Assembly (NCBI RefSeq): GCF_025766255.1
Contig: NW_026516712.1
Location: 243,679-307,678, forward strand
DNA length: 64,000 nucleotides
From: Zychaea mexicana
Lineage: Eukaryota > Mucoromycota > Mucoromycetes > Mucorales > Lichtheimiaceae
Direction: 5' to 3'
In this document: positions 32,536 to 43,953 of the stretch, piece after piece
Position numbering within the stretch: the stretch's first letter is position 1
Layout of the letters: each line of letters opens with the position of its first letter
The notes under the pieces: generated by a model
The model's database searches: none
What the model was told of the DNA's origin: nothing
The model's input: only the letters and a program-made list of their open reading frames with translations
Position numbers and translations under genes: made by a program

Positions 32536-33047
32536 TTCTTTGGAGAAAAATTGTTTTGGCGTACATTTGTTCACACACACATGGATAAACATTGCCTCTT
32601 TCTCTCTCTATAATTTTTGCATATCTCTTGGCTTGGCCATGTCAAGTCGTTTCTCACGTTTTGTCACATTCTATTGTTGCTCAAGTTACAAAACTAGGAA
32701 TGCAAAATCTTATTGTATAAACTAAAAAGTGTGGTGTCTGCTGCACGCCAGAAGCTTGCTGCAATTTCGCATATCTCATCGGAAGTGGGCGTTTTACACT
32801 TTTGTGGTTGAGTATACAAAACCTGGAAGCCACTTTGTACTTGTATTGTTGCATTGTACATAGTGGGGGTATTTGGGGAGATCTCTGGACCTCCTCTTAT
32901 ACAGGATTTTGCATTCGATCCCAGACAGGGCCAATTATTCTTTGCCTAAGGAATTATGTCTTGGCCAGATGGAAATTTCGCCCTTAGAGCTTTCGGCTAC
33001 AGCTCGAGTAATTTCACAGATGGGCAGACTGAAATTCACTCATAGAA
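32536..33047. other. Upstream spacer of copy G
   Basis: Same shortened spacer as 20501-21012. No gene is supported. Confidence 0.55.
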
Positions 33048-33273
33048 CACTGTTCATGAGGCACTTGTAGGCAAGTGTTTAGAATAACTACCATTATTCT
33101 AGGGTTTCGACTACCGTCTCAATGACCAGCTACCCACGTCATCGAAAATCAAAGATTTTCTCTGACCACCCCTAATTATATTGATCATTATATATTCTTT
33201 ATAGATAAAACTTAATAACTAAATATATAAAATAAATTAAAAATACAAAAATCAATAAAGTATTAAACAGCCT
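33048..33273 (-). repeat. Z element, right of G spacer
   Basis: Right-hand type (CCCACGTCATCGAAAATC, CATTATATATTC), joined to region X. Confidence 0.7.
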
Positions 33274-33976
33274 TCATAGTCCCTGAGTTCAAAGCTGGCC
33301 ATTCTGTTTTAGAGCATGAACTCCAAGTTCGACATGGACTTTCTAATTTTCGCTTTCAGATTATAGTTCTCTCACAGTCTGGTAATTTCGTCATGAGCAT
33401 TTGATTTCGCAATAGTGACGATGCTTTCGTCGTGGGCAATGTATTTTCACCATGAGCAATATGATGGTTTCGTCATAGGATACACAAGTCTGCCAAGGGG
33501 CAGCAACTTTGTCTTCGAGCCTGCTATTTTTGCATTGGTTCAAGTGTTTTTTGTGCTGGCGAATGATTTTTCATCATAAAAAAAGGGGTTATTCAATGCT
33601 CCTTCCTACGATGACTATTTGATACAGGTATATCGTCCTTTTTACAAGGAGAGCTCATCTGTGCTCTGAGATTGACGTTGTACAAATTCTAGAAAAGATA
33701 GCATAAATATTCTCGAAGCTCAGGATGCGTATCTCATCTGTTATAGAACTTTAATGATGTTTACTCCACCTGATGATGATGATGTTGTGCCAGTGATTCT
33801 CGACGAAGACCAAGTTGTACCTGTGCTCGAAAAACATCAATAGAACAGGAATGCTACTTTCTACAAAGATACTTCAAGGATAAACACATACTCGACCTTG
33901 CTGCCTTTGATGCACATATGGCCCGAAACTGGACATCGTTTACTTCATTTTCAACTCTCTCGAGATAAAAAAAGGG
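33274..33976 (+). repeat. Region X, copy 2, left part
   Basis: Repeats 21239-21948, with ATGATGG near 33465 as a 3-base expansion. It ends in AAGGG (33972-33976), the left target duplication of the Gypsy element. The insertion lies at the splice donor of the decayed gene (CGAGATAAAAAGG/GTAAGAAG). Confidence 0.8.
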
Positions 33977-34397
33977 TGTGGTGAACCACATTAATACACT
34001 GCTTAAGATATCAACAATAAGATATTCGGTTAAACATTATAGCACACACGTACGAACACTACGGCATTTCGGCTAAACACTATTGAATAAAATCTCTCAC
34101 TCAGATGATCCACCTTACGTGAACAGGACAATGAACCTATCAACAGGTACCTCGGCCATTACATCAGCTAACGCCGGTTTCAAAGATGTGCCCGATTAAC
34201 ATAGCGACTTCAATAGAAGTTCTGATACGTCCTTGATCCATCCTCTATCACATAGTTTATCCATTAGTCGGATGAATTGATATCGCCGTCTTAATAGCTA
34301 GAATATAAAAGAGCTTTATCTTTTGTTGGAATAAAACATGATCTCAAAGATAATTAATCTTGTCCCTTATTATCTTTATTAAAGCTCTATCATCACA
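33977..34397 (+). repeat. 5' LTR, Gypsy copy 1
   Basis: 421 bp, TG...CA ends. AATATAAAAG near 34307 is a TATA-box candidate; a start about 30 bp downstream would put the RNA 5' end near 34340. Confidence 0.94.
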
Positions 34398-34400
34398 TTT

Positions 34401-34410
34401 TTATCTTTGA
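34401..34410 (+). promoter_or_regulatory. Candidate self-priming primer-binding site, Gypsy copy 1
   Basis: TTATCTTTGA, three bases after the 5' LTR, is the exact complement of TCAAAGATAA at 34344-34353, which lies about where the transcript would start. No tRNA-type site beginning TGG follows the LTR. Some fungal chromoviruses (Tf1/sushi) prime from their own RNA 5' end, which this fits. Confidence 0.5.
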
Positions 34411-34440
34411 AAACCTTGTTTTTTCCTTATATCCTACATC

Positions 34441-34749
34441 ATGTCCTCCGATAACAACCAAGCTACAAACATTAACGAAACCGTTGGTCAAGCCAACGTG
34501 GTAACTCCAGGAACGGTCGAGGTCTCAAGCAACGATGTTGAAATGGTGGACTCAGAATCGGCGTCCAAAAATGGCACTGAAACTAGCACTGAAACTAGTA
34601 CTGAAACCATGGCCAGGAACATTATTACACCGAGTACCTACCTGGAACAAAGGAAGCTGACACCGTCTAACATGGGGAGCTATCCTCAAGGCACGCTTAG
34701 CAAAAGCCACCGAAAAATATTTGCAGGCGCAAGATGCTTCACCAGATGA
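34441..34749 (+). pseudogene. Gag N-terminal fragment, Gypsy copy 1
   Basis: Starts MSSDNNQATNINE as in copy 2. An extra G in the run near 34674 (ATGGGGAGC instead of ATGGGAGC) shifts the frame, and the fragment ends after 102 codons. The rest of Gag continues in the downstream frame. Confidence 0.85.
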
Positions 34750-37564
34750 CCTACTAAAGCTAAAACAGGCACACAAAGAAGCACTTGATGCATTCAACAT
34801 CTACCAAGCTACTCAGCAAGCACTCAGCATGTCTGAACAGTTCGAAGATCGAAAGGCAAGCTGCGTGGTCCCAAAAAACCTACCGATACTACAAGTACAA
34901 GGAGGCCCTGTCCGAGATCCGAGGAAGCCAGTGCACAATTCCGTCTCTGCTTTCATTTCCGCCTTTGAAATCCAATTGCGCAGCCATAGCATTGACCTTG
35001 ATGGCAATTGGGAACGTCTTTTCTGGTTATGTCTAGATGACAACCAAATGACTTGGTTTCGCCGAGACGTTGCTGACCGCCAGTTGAATTGGAAACAAGC
35101 CTGTACCGAAATCAAGAAGGAATACGGCAATCCATTCCACACGTATCTCAAATGCCATGAGCTTTTTGTCGCTCGTCCCCAAGCCAATGAAGCGATCCGT
35201 GTCTATGCCGAACGATGGATGTCATTAGCACACGAGGCAGGAAGAGCCAGCGGTCGTGACTTGACGTTCGATTTCATTTCGTCGTTGCCACCTTCGATCC
35301 GCGAAAAGATCTACCCAGTACTAGCAAGACAGTATGGTGTAGATTGGCCATCTGAAGTCACTGAGGTCGTGCAACTCATAATTTCTACATTGGGTGAATT
35401 CGTTGACAAGTTTCAAGACAACGGTAGTTATGCGAGCATCCATGCACCAGGAAAGAAACGTCGCATGGGTAATGAACACCTGTCTTCGTCCTCCTCATCG
35501 CCAGCACCAGCTTCTCGCCGTCCTCGTCATTACGGTGATTGTCCTGTCCATCCAAAAGGAAATCACTCGGCGACGGATTGCCACGTTCTCCAGCGCCAGC
35601 GGGAAGCAGTACAACAACAAGTCTGCAATAACCGGCAATCAACAGGTTCAGACAACCTATGTCGTTATTGTAAAAAAGTTCCATATGTCTTAGGCCATCG
35701 CTGCCAAAAATATTTTGATGCAAAAGGAAAAAAGAAGTCAGGAACGTCGACAACAATGGTGAGCAATCGCTCTGTACACATTTCCTCGTCTCCTTCCTCG
35801 TCTTCTTCTACTACACCATCAAAGCGGGATGAAGAAACACTTAATCACATTTCATTGGACGGAATGGATATTACAGGTAATTACATCAACCGCACAACAC
35901 AAATAAATATTACACTGCAAGCAACAGATGACATTGACTCACTCATTGTTCCTATCACTGTACAGACTAAGCAAGTCTTCGGATTAGTCGACACAGGCGC
36001 CAACAAGTCTTTTATTACACCTACATGGTTACACAACATAGAGTCAACATCTGTACTTAAGATCAATAAAAACGCAGTAAAAAATATATCCATTACTTTA
36101 GCAGCAAAGGATGTAACAGCCTACCTTTTAGGTTTACTTGAAAATGTTGAACTACAGTACAATGGGAAAACATTCAAACATAATTTTTACATCATGGAAT
36201 TATCCGGAACAACACCAGTCACCATTGGTCTGGATTTGATGTTTAAACTCGGAATTGGTATTACTGGTTTAGCCACATCATGGGAGCCACTGACACCAAA
36301 CAATGAGAAACAAATTATTGATTTACCCGAACCTAATAATTCGCCATATGGCACAGAAGAACAAAGGAAACAGTTTTTACAAGCTATCCAACCTTCTCTT
36401 GATCGCAATGCACAAATTCCTAAACGCGCGTTATGTACAATGCCTGAAGCAGTGGTCCGTCTTGATGTTCCAGAAGGTATCGTCTGCCATCGACGTCAGT
36501 ACCCATTACCAATTGCTTTCAAGGATTTAATTGACGATCAGATCAAAACCTGGTTAGATGAGGGCATTATTGAACCTGCACCTGCTGGCACAGCATGGAA
36601 TAGTCCCATCACACTAGCACCAAAGAAAGATCCTGTTACAGTTGCATATGATACAAACAAGCGTAGAATCTGTATGGATGTCCGCTTAATCAACCAGCAT
36701 TTATTACAATGCGAACAACATCCACTTCCATTATTAAGTGATGTTATTGCAGCCATCCAAGGCAATGACAACAGCGGTAATTCAAATCGCACCGTCGTTA
36801 CTACCTGCCTCGATGTAAAATCTGCTTTCACTTCTTTACCTCTCTATGAACCACATCGAGAACGAACTGCTTTCACAATTGAAGGACACATCCAATACCA
36901 GTTCCGAGGAGCTTGCTATGCATTACGTCATCTTTCTTCGGTATTTACTCGTTGTTTAACAGTTCTTCTTAGCGAGATGCCCTTCGTTCGTGCGTTCATT
37001 GATGACGTCATTATCTTCTCAAACAGCATAGAAGAACATGCTATCCATGTCGCCGCAGTAATTGACAAATTAACTGAGGTAAATTTCCGCATCAATCATG
37101 ACAAAGCCGTATATGCACAACGTTGTGTCTACTTACTTGGCCACTGTGTAACCACCGAAGGTGTATCACTGGATAAACGCAAAGTATGCAACATCCAAAA
37201 TATCCCTACACCTACAACTGGCAAAGCTATAGCTGCCTTCTGTGGTACCATTAATTACATGCGCTCTTACCTACCAAAAGTCTCTGAAGTTATGGCACCT
37301 TTAGACCGACTTCGCAATGCCAAATCTTTAAAAGGTTTATGGACACAAAAAGAACAACACAGTTTTGACACGTTAAAGAAAATGCTACTTGAAGCTCCCA
37401 TCCTGCGCTTTCCCGATTTATCACACCCTTTTCAGGTTGCAACTGACGCTTCAAATACCGGAATCGCTGCAGCACTTTTCCAAGTCATAGATGGTGAAAC
37501 ACGTCATATTGCTTTCATGGCTAGAGCACTCTCCAAGTCAGAAAGATCCTATAGCACTACATGA
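34721..37564 (+). CDS. Gag-Pol polyprotein part (Gag C-terminus, protease, RT, RNase H), Gypsy copy 1
   Basis: 947 open codons, beginning inside Gag because of the upstream frameshift. In order: the retrotransposon Gag core, a Cys/His finger (CRYCKKVPYVLGHRC), an aspartic protease with LVDTGANKSF, a reverse transcriptase whose active site reads FIDD, and the start of RNase H (ATDASNTGIAAALF). The frame stops at TGA 37562-37564, within YSTT-REL, where related elements continue through RNase H. A single C-to-T change of CGA would explain the stop. Copy 2 shares it, so the lesion is older than the duplication. Confidence 0.9.
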   Translation: MQAQDASPDDLLKLKQAHKEALDAFNIYQATQQALSMSEQFEDRKASCVVPKNLPILQVQGGPVRDPRKPVHNSVSAFISAFEIQLRSHSIDLDGNWERLFWLCLDDNQMTWFRRDVADRQLNWKQACTEIKKEYGNPFHTYLKCHELFVARPQANEAIRVYAERWMSLAHEAGRASGRDLTFDFISSLPPSIREKIYPVLARQYGVDWPSEVTEVVQLIISTLGEFVDKFQDNGSYASIHAPGKKRRMGNEHLSSSSSSPAPASRRPRHYGDCPVHPKGNHSATDCHVLQRQREAVQQQVCNNRQSTGSDNLCRYCKKVPYVLGHRCQKYFDAKGKKKSGTSTTMVSNRSVHISSSPSSSSSTTPSKRDEETLNHISLDGMDITGNYINRTTQINITLQATDDIDSLIVPITVQTKQVFGLVDTGANKSFITPTWLHNIESTSVLKINKNAVKNISITLAAKDVTAYLLGLLENVELQYNGKTFKHNFYIMELSGTTPVTIGLDLMFKLGIGITGLATSWEPLTPNNEKQIIDLPEPNNSPYGTEEQRKQFLQAIQPSLDRNAQIPKRALCTMPEAVVRLDVPEGIVCHRRQYPLPIAFKDLIDDQIKTWLDEGIIEPAPAGTAWNSPITLAPKKDPVTVAYDTNKRRICMDVRLINQHLLQCEQHPLPLLSDVIAAIQGNDNSGNSNRTVVTTCLDVKSAFTSLPLYEPHRERTAFTIEGHIQYQFRGACYALRHLSSVFTRCLTVLLSEMPFVRAFIDDVIIFSNSIEEHAIHVAAVIDKLTEVNFRINHDKAVYAQRCVYLLGHCVTTEGVSLDKRKVCNIQNIPTPTTGKAIAAFCGTINYMRSYLPKVSEVMAPLDRLRNAKSLKGLWTQKEQHSFDTLKKMLLEAPILRFPDLSHPFQVATDASNTGIAAALFQVIDGETRHIAFMARALSKSERSYSTT

Positions 37565-38128
37565 CGTGAGCTCAGAGCTATTATATTTGCACTTGACAAA
37601 TTCCACAAATATTTATATGGCAAACCGTTTAAATTATACACGGATCACAAAGCATTGACCTTCCTCCATACACAAAAAATAGCCAACGCTATGATGATCA
37701 GTTGGTTTGACACCATCTTACAATACGACTTTGAAATTATTCACCTACCTACCATGATTAGATAACATCCTTCCTGATCAATTATCTCGCCTTTTTCACA
37801 TCGATGAAAAAGAGCTGGAAGGGGGTAGTGCTACGCAAATTCATACAAATAATAACACTGTACAAAATAAGACTCTCACAGTAAACACACAGACAAGTAA
37901 TAGCACTGACAACATAGATGATGACATCTATTTTGAACCACCCAAACATGAAAGAATGGAATTACTCAAAAAAGCACATGCATTTGGTCACTTTGGCGCT
38001 GAAGCTATCACAAAAGCACTACACAATGATGGTTTAAAATGGAACAATATGTACAAAGAAGCCGCACACATTGTAAAAAGCTGCCCTGAACGCCAGCGAT
38101 TCAACATCACCAAGAAAGTTATAACCCT
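37565..38128 (+). pseudogene. RNase H end and integrase N-terminus, Gypsy copy 1
   Basis: Open after the TGA (ELRAIIFALDKFHKYLYG, LYTDHKALTFLH), then a frame break near 37755-37772, then NILPDQLSRLFHIDEKE and the integrase zinc-binding region. There the His pair (HAFGH) is present but the usual CPEC-type pair reads CPER (38091-38093 = CGC), so the HHCC finger is missing its last Cys. A base lost near 38116 breaks the frame again. Confidence 0.8.
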
Positions 38129-39349
38129 TTGAGACCTCTTCATGCATTCTATCCGGGTGATCATTGGACAATTGATCTTGCAAGCGGCTTCGGCACAAGC
38201 CATCGCGGAAACAATTATCTCTTAGTCATGGTAGACGTATGCACACGTTTTTGTGTTTTACACGCACTTCCTGATAAAACATCAGACACTGTCGTTCAAG
38301 CAGTCATCGACACATTTTGCTTAGTGGGCTTTTGCCGTTATCTCAGCAGTGATAATGGTACTGAATTCAAGAACCAACTAATGACTCATCTTCGAGAAGC
38401 CTCTGGATTCGACCAAAGACTTTCTACGCCTTTTCACCCAAGAGCTCAGGGATTGGCCGAAAGATTTGTGCAAACAACTGTTAACATCATCCACAAGTAT
38501 ACAACAGGAGCAGTTAGAGACTGGGACTTATATGTCAAACCAGCACAATTAGCCCTTAACAACAAAGTTGCCAATAAACATGGTTCTACACCATTTGCTC
38601 TTATGTTCAATAGAACAATGAACGGTTTCAGGGACTATAGCAAAGAACAGATCCCGCGGCCACTCACAGAAGATGAGCTGCAAAACCGCATTGAACAAAT
38701 GACAAACATTGTCTTTCCTGCAATTTCGGAAAGAGCAAAGGCACTGGATGATATTAAAAAAGGCAAATACAATGCCAAGTTCAGAATCACCGATTATCCC
38801 ATCGGGAGCACGGTCATGGTCATTGATGAATTACGCAGTAAGAAGATGGATCCAAGATATGAAGGACCATATACTGTAGTACGCAAAACCAAAGGTGGTT
38901 CTTATGTCCTTAGAGATGAACAGGGTCTATTAACTTCTCGTAACTACGCACCCTCACAAATGAAACTCCTATCACAGGATGAATTAATTGACACAGAAGA
39001 AGCATTTGAAGAAAACGGTAAATATTACACCGTACAGTCAATTGTAGACCACAAAGAGCTTGCACCAGGCAAATATCAATACCGGGTTAGATGGAAAGAT
39101 TATACACCTGATGACGATTCCTGGGAACCAGCAGAAGCATTTAATAGTCCACAACCAATCATGAAATATTGGGAACGTGTTGGTATCACACCACCGAAGC
39201 AAAGCAAAATACAAACTGCATTACCTGTGACGCACATCCCACAGCAATCACAACGTAAAGCAAAAGGAACTATTTCCAAACGTCAAGAGGGTTCCACACC
39301 ACCTACACCATCTACTAGACGCAGTAAGCGTTTACGCACACGTTGCTAA
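38129..39349 (+). CDS. Integrase core and chromodomain, Gypsy copy 1
   Basis: 406 open codons. The catalytic DDE core has HWTIDLASGFG, SSDNGTEFK and GLAERFVQ, with 35 residues between the second Asp and the Glu. A GPY/F-like region (DPRYEGPYTVV) and a C-terminal chromodomain (YQYRVRWKDYTPDDDSWEPA) follow. In chromoviruses the chromodomain steers integration to certain chromatin. The tail is basic (RRSKRLRTRC). Its own ATG is probably not a natural start; in an intact element this is the end of Pol. Confidence 0.92.
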   Translation: MRPLHAFYPGDHWTIDLASGFGTSHRGNNYLLVMVDVCTRFCVLHALPDKTSDTVVQAVIDTFCLVGFCRYLSSDNGTEFKNQLMTHLREASGFDQRLSTPFHPRAQGLAERFVQTTVNIIHKYTTGAVRDWDLYVKPAQLALNNKVANKHGSTPFALMFNRTMNGFRDYSKEQIPRPLTEDELQNRIEQMTNIVFPAISERAKALDDIKKGKYNAKFRITDYPIGSTVMVIDELRSKKMDPRYEGPYTVVRKTKGGSYVLRDEQGLLTSRNYAPSQMKLLSQDELIDTEEAFEENGKYYTVQSIVDHKELAPGKYQYRVRWKDYTPDDDSWEPAEAFNSPQPIMKYWERVGITPPKQSKIQTALPVTHIPQQSQRKAKGTISKRQEGSTPPTPSTRRSKRLRTRC

Positions 39350-39379
39350 GCACATTCTTCACAGAATAATGTTTAACCT

Positions 39380-39391
39380 GGAAGGGGGTGA
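39380..39391 (+). promoter_or_regulatory. Polypurine tract, Gypsy copy 1
   Basis: GGAAGGGGGTGA directly before the 3' LTR, the usual place for plus-strand priming. Confidence 0.75.
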
Positions 39392-39812
39392 TGTGGTGAA
39401 CCACATTAATACACTGCTTAAGATATCAACAATAAGATATTCGGTTAAACATTATAGCACACACGTACGAACACTACGGCATTTCGGCTAAACACTATTG
39501 AATAAAATCTCTCACTCAGATGATCCACCTTACGTGAACAGGACAATGAACCTATCAACAGGTACCTCGGCCATTACATCAGCTAACGCCGGTTTCAAAG
39601 ATGTGCCCGATTAACATAGCGACTTCAATAGAAGTTCTGATACGTCCTTGATCCATCCTCTATCACATAGTTTATCCATTAGTCGGATGAATTGATATCG
39701 CCGTCTTAATAGCTAGAATATAAAAGAGCTTTATCTTTTGTTGGAATAAAACATGATCTCAAAGATACTTAATCTTGTCCCTTATTATCTTTATTAAAGC
39801 TCTATCATCACA
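39392..39812 (+). repeat. 3' LTR, Gypsy copy 1
   Basis: 421 bp. Followed by AAGGG (39813-39817), the right target duplication. Confidence 0.94.
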
Positions 39813-40661
39813 AAGGGTAAGAAGCAACGTAATAGACACAGAATATTAATAGTATTATGACATTGATAATATGCGATTTTAGAACGTAAGGAGGTAGACA
39901 GTCGCGGACATGTTGTTAGGCTTTTTATTCGACGTGCATAAATCTGTTACTATCATACTTCTGCTTTATCAAATGGGAGCATCATATCTGCAAAAAAATA
40001 AAAAGGAGATTCACTGTTTGTATGATGGTCCAAACCTTAAATATATACAAATTTTGAGTATATAGGACAGCCTTTTTCAATGCGCGCATACTGTATTTCT
40101 ATCTCTCTTTTCTTCTATACTTTTTTGTGATGGGAATAGTAGAAAAAGGCCAGTCTAAAAAGCTTACACTCGTTAAAAAGAGTGTATCAAAGTGCGCAAC
40201 AAGATAGTACAAGCACCTACAGCCGAGGAGCTAAAAGAATCACTAGAAGGGCTACACTCGTTGACAGAAGGTATCAAGAAATCCATATACCGAAATTTTG
40301 TCCCAAGTGAGCGTAAGTATTAGTCTCAAAGATGGACTGCCTAAGTCTAAAATCATCACAAGATCGAAGCATTGATTATACAGCTGAATAAACACTACCA
40401 AAAACAAAAGGAACATGTAGAATATATTTACGCGTAACTATAAATATGCAGATGATACAATGATGTGTTTATACTGAAGCAGTGAAGCATAGACGTATTA
40501 CCACTCACTTGTTGTTGGAGTATTTTGCAAACATGCGTGTAATAAAAATCGTTACTTGGTTTTGTGATACTGTACTATTCGCGCCGAACTTCTTTATCAA
40601 TATTGAGTGCATGCAGACCTGCTTGGAAAAATCCTTCTGAGCTTATACTACATACCATTAT

Positions 40662-41091
40662 GCCTATACAAACACGTTCCCAAAACACACCCCTAAACAC
40701 ACTCAAATCAAAGCATATCCCCTCGTTCAGAGAGCAACCGAAAAGTTTAAAGGCGACCTTCAAAAAAAGCTGAATTCCGTACTAGACAGCAAGTCAAACA
40801 ATTGGCAAAGACTATTAAGGAATTGAAAATACGTAACTCCAAGGATTCTGGTACATAACTATAGTTTTTTTCATACCAAAATTATTGATCTTACAGTACC
40901 TCAGCGAGCCTAATAATAAAAAAGCTACCGACACTGATTCAGATGTCGATATGGACCCAATCGATTTCTTGCACGAAGAAAAGGTGGATGATGAGCCTGG
41001 AAAGTACCAGATTCATTACTTTCCAGTCGTTCACGTTCATCCAAGCTCAATTGACTCGTGCTTCGAGCAAGGACTAAAAGGCCATCGGTAG
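40662..41091 (+). pseudogene. Decayed two-exon gene in region X, copy 2
   Basis: As at 22781-23210, same frameshift in the A run and same terminal TAG. One change (ACACCC for ACGCCC) in exon 1. Confidence 0.4.
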
Positions 41092-41368
41092 CAACCATCA
41101 CTTCAGCTGATGGCGTGTTGCTAACGTAGGCGCGCTTAGTTGCATGCTGGTTCTCTGGATGGGAGTTATCATTGATGGATGAGGAATGGGAAAGAACGCG
41201 CTTGGCGGCAAAGTTTTCGTTGGAGATTACTGAGATGTCAAGGGATAAAAATTGGAGAGAAGGAAGAAAGCTTGAATATGTGGCTACGTGTACTACAAAT
41301 ATATCGACAACAAGCACGAGCTCCTTTTGAACTCGTTTAAACCTGTCACACGAAGCCGCTTCACTCAC
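40925..41368 (-). CDS. Hypothetical 147-codon minus-strand ORF in region X, copy 2
   Basis: Same as 23044-23487 with one residue difference. Function unknown; may be a shadow of the plus-strand exon. Confidence 0.28.
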   Translation of the reverse strand: MSEAASCDRFKRVQKELVLVVDIFVVHVATYSSFLPSLQFLSLDISVISNENFAAKRVLSHSSSINDNSHPENQHATKRAYVSNTPSAEVMVATDGLLVLARSTSQLSLDERERLESNESGTFQAHHPPFLRARNRLGPYRHLNQCR

Positions 41369-41746
41369 TTTCTGCTTGCAGCTACTCTTTAAATTTCATG
41401 AATATACAATAAACTTCAAATAGCATGAATGAACAATCCTTTTTATGATGAAAAATCTTTCGCCAGCACAAAAAACACTTGAACCAATGCAAAAATAGCA
41501 GGCTCGAAGACAAAGTTGCTGCCCTTTGGCAGACTTGTGTATCCTATGACGAAACCATATTGCTCATGGTGAAAATACATTGCCCACGACGAAAGCATCG
41601 TCACTATTGCGAAATCAAATGCTCATGACGAAATTACCAGACTATGAGAGAACTATAATCTGAAAGCGAAAATTAGAAAGTCCATGTCGAACTTGGAGTT
41701 CATGCTCTAAAACAGAATGGCCAGCTTTGAACTCAGGGACTATGAG

Positions 41747-42433
41747 TGAATTTCAGTCTGCCCATCTGTGAAATTACTCGAGCTGTAGCCGAAAGCTCCA
41801 AGGGCGAAATTTCCATTCCCGCAACTCAAAATTGCTTGTCCAAAATCAATAGATCCCCTCCCACTTACAAATGAAGGCCATCTGGCCAAGGCATAATTCC
41901 TTAGGCAAAGAACAATTGGCCCTGTCCGGGATCGAATGCAAAATCCTGTATAAGAGGAGGTCCAGAGATCTCCCCAAATATCCCCACTATGTACAATGCA
42001 ACAATACAAGTAGAAAGTGGCTTCCAGGTTTTGTATACTCAACGACAAAAGTGTAAAACGCCCACTACCGATGAGATACGCGAAATTGCAGCAAGCTTCT
42101 GGCGTGCAGCAAACGCCACACTTTTTAGTTTTATACAATAAGATTTTGTGTTAGCTGGGGAACAAATTTACCTGGTAATTTTGCGTTCCTAGTTTTGTAA
42201 CTTGAGCAACAATAGTATGTGACAAAACTTGAGAAACGACTTGACTTGACCAAGCCAAGAGATATGCAAAAATGATAGAGAGAGAGCAATGTTTATTCAT
42301 GTGTGTGTGAACAAATGTACATGAAATGGTTAAGCCTTTAAGGCGATCACTTGAACTTTGATTGTTCTCCGCCAAAACAGTTTTTCTACAGCTGCTGTAA
42401 CCGAATTCTTTCCTCTTTTCCGTCGCGATTCCC
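41747..42433 (+). other. Upstream region of copy H (inverted spacer, no Z)
   Basis: Near-identical to 23868-24553, including the 34-bp and about 49-bp extra blocks. No gene is supported. Confidence 0.55.
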
Positions 42434-43881
42434 ATGGCAACTGAACATACCCCTTTCATCACAGGTAGTTACCAGTGATACAATTTCAAATTCAATTGTT
42501 TGTATTGTAATATTTAGTGCTTCTTAATCTTTCAATGTGGTAGCTACAAAAGCTTTTTATTGCAGGCCAAGAACCGCGGGGAGTCGGTCAGACTTCAAAA
42601 CGTCATTGACCATTTAGAACATGACATTGTTTCTAGCTCTATCAGAAATGACCTACGCTGCACAAAAAGAACATATGTTTGATTAGTAAAGGAAGCGGCG
42701 GCTTCGTTAGAAATGTCAATAGTAAGTGTCAACTACTATATCTGTTTTCTTTTTTTACGCAGGTATACATATTAAACACGGACTAATGCATTGATATCTT
42801 CTAGGAAGATGAAAATGTTTCATGGAAACGAATCGAACAACGATTGGCGAGTGATCCAAACAACACGACTTCCAGCCAAGTCTTAGCTGAGCCCAGTGAA
42901 GCCACAACATCTGAAGCAGAGGGGTCATCATCATCATCATCATCATCATCACCATCGTTGTCATCATCTTTGTCTTCATCATCGACGTCTCTTGCTGCAT
43001 TGAAAACCAAACTCACTGCCGCGGACAAAGTCACATTGACTGAGAAGCTCTAAAATTTTAATAAGCTTCATAAAGATTATTTCTGGGTCTTAGATGCCAC
43101 AATGCGACAAGCAGAAGTTGATGATGTTGAGCCAATTCTGTAGAAGAAAAGGTTATGGCGTTTGCGTTGGGATGCGAGTATTATCAGTAAGCAAAAAAAT
43201 CTATTATGCGTAGTTTTGGGTTTTGGATCTACCAGCTAATCTTGCCATTTCTCAGTCCTTCCCAATCTTTGATCCTAGATTTGGGGGATAAAAACTGGAG
43301 TTCTGTTTTCAGTGAAGAAGAGCTCGATGAAATATGTGGTGCTAGTGGCGATTTGCCTTGTGGTGTACCGAAAGAACTTGAACAATGCTTCGAGAGTCTT
43401 AAAGAATTGGTATGTACATATAAGCAAACAAATAAAGAAACAAAGAATATGATGATAGAATACTAATACTATTATATGTTATAGAAAACTGGTGCGGAGG
43501 TGTTCAAGTATGCAAGAAGCATTGAAATCACCGATCCTACCAAAGAAACATTGAAAGTGTGGTTGTCGACCGAGCTACAAAATATAGCAAGTCTCTTTTT
43601 AGAAACTGGGACATTCGATATTGGTTAATTGTTGACTTAATGAATTACTAAAATCATTAGTATTCATAGGAGTTAACCCATTTTTCTTCATAAATTTAAA
43701 ATAATGAGGATATGAAGTAGTTTTTTTATTAGAAAGATTGTTTCCTACAAAGGTATATGATTTCTCTTTGTATTCAATATGGTTATCAATGCAATATTCA
43801 TATAAAGAACTTTTAAAATATGATTATGTTAATGAATATAGTTTATTATTATTATTTTAATTATAGATATGAGGAAGAGTT

Positions 43882-43953
43882 AGGAGTGTAGTTTAATTGG
43901 TAGGATAGGGATCTCCAAAATCCCGGTAGTGGGTTCAAATCCTACCTCTCCTG
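43882..43953 (+). tRNA. trnW: Mitochondrial-type tRNA-Trp (CCA), NUMT 2
   Basis: Anticodon stem GGGAT/ATCCC, loop CTCCAAA. T arm GTGGG-TTCAAAT-CCTAC. The acceptor stem has one mismatch. Confidence 0.82.

Larger units (their letters stand above)
33977..39812 (+). mobile_element. Ty3/Gypsy chromovirus LTR retrotransposon, copy 1 (5836 bp)
   Basis: Two 421-bp LTRs (TGTGGTGAACC...ATCATCACA) flank a gag-pol region. The order protease, reverse transcriptase, RNase H, integrase, chromodomain defines a Ty3/Gypsy chromovirus. AAGGG is duplicated on both sides. The LTRs differ at one visible position (AAAGATAATTAA against AAAGATACTTAA). Coding is broken by two private frameshifts (near 34674 and 38116), a TGA at 37562-37564 and a frame break near 37755-37772, so it is non-autonomous. 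Confidence 0.96.
39813..41746 (+). repeat. Region X, copy 2, right part
   Basis: Repeats 21946-23867 at an offset of about 17.88 kb with few changes. It includes the same decayed gene pieces (for example 40662-41091) and the right-hand inverted end. Confidence 0.8.

Noticed and set aside
34813..37475. Minus-strand frames within the Gypsy elements (also 57930-60592)
   Set aside because: They lie opposite clear Gag, protease and reverse transcriptase coding sequence.
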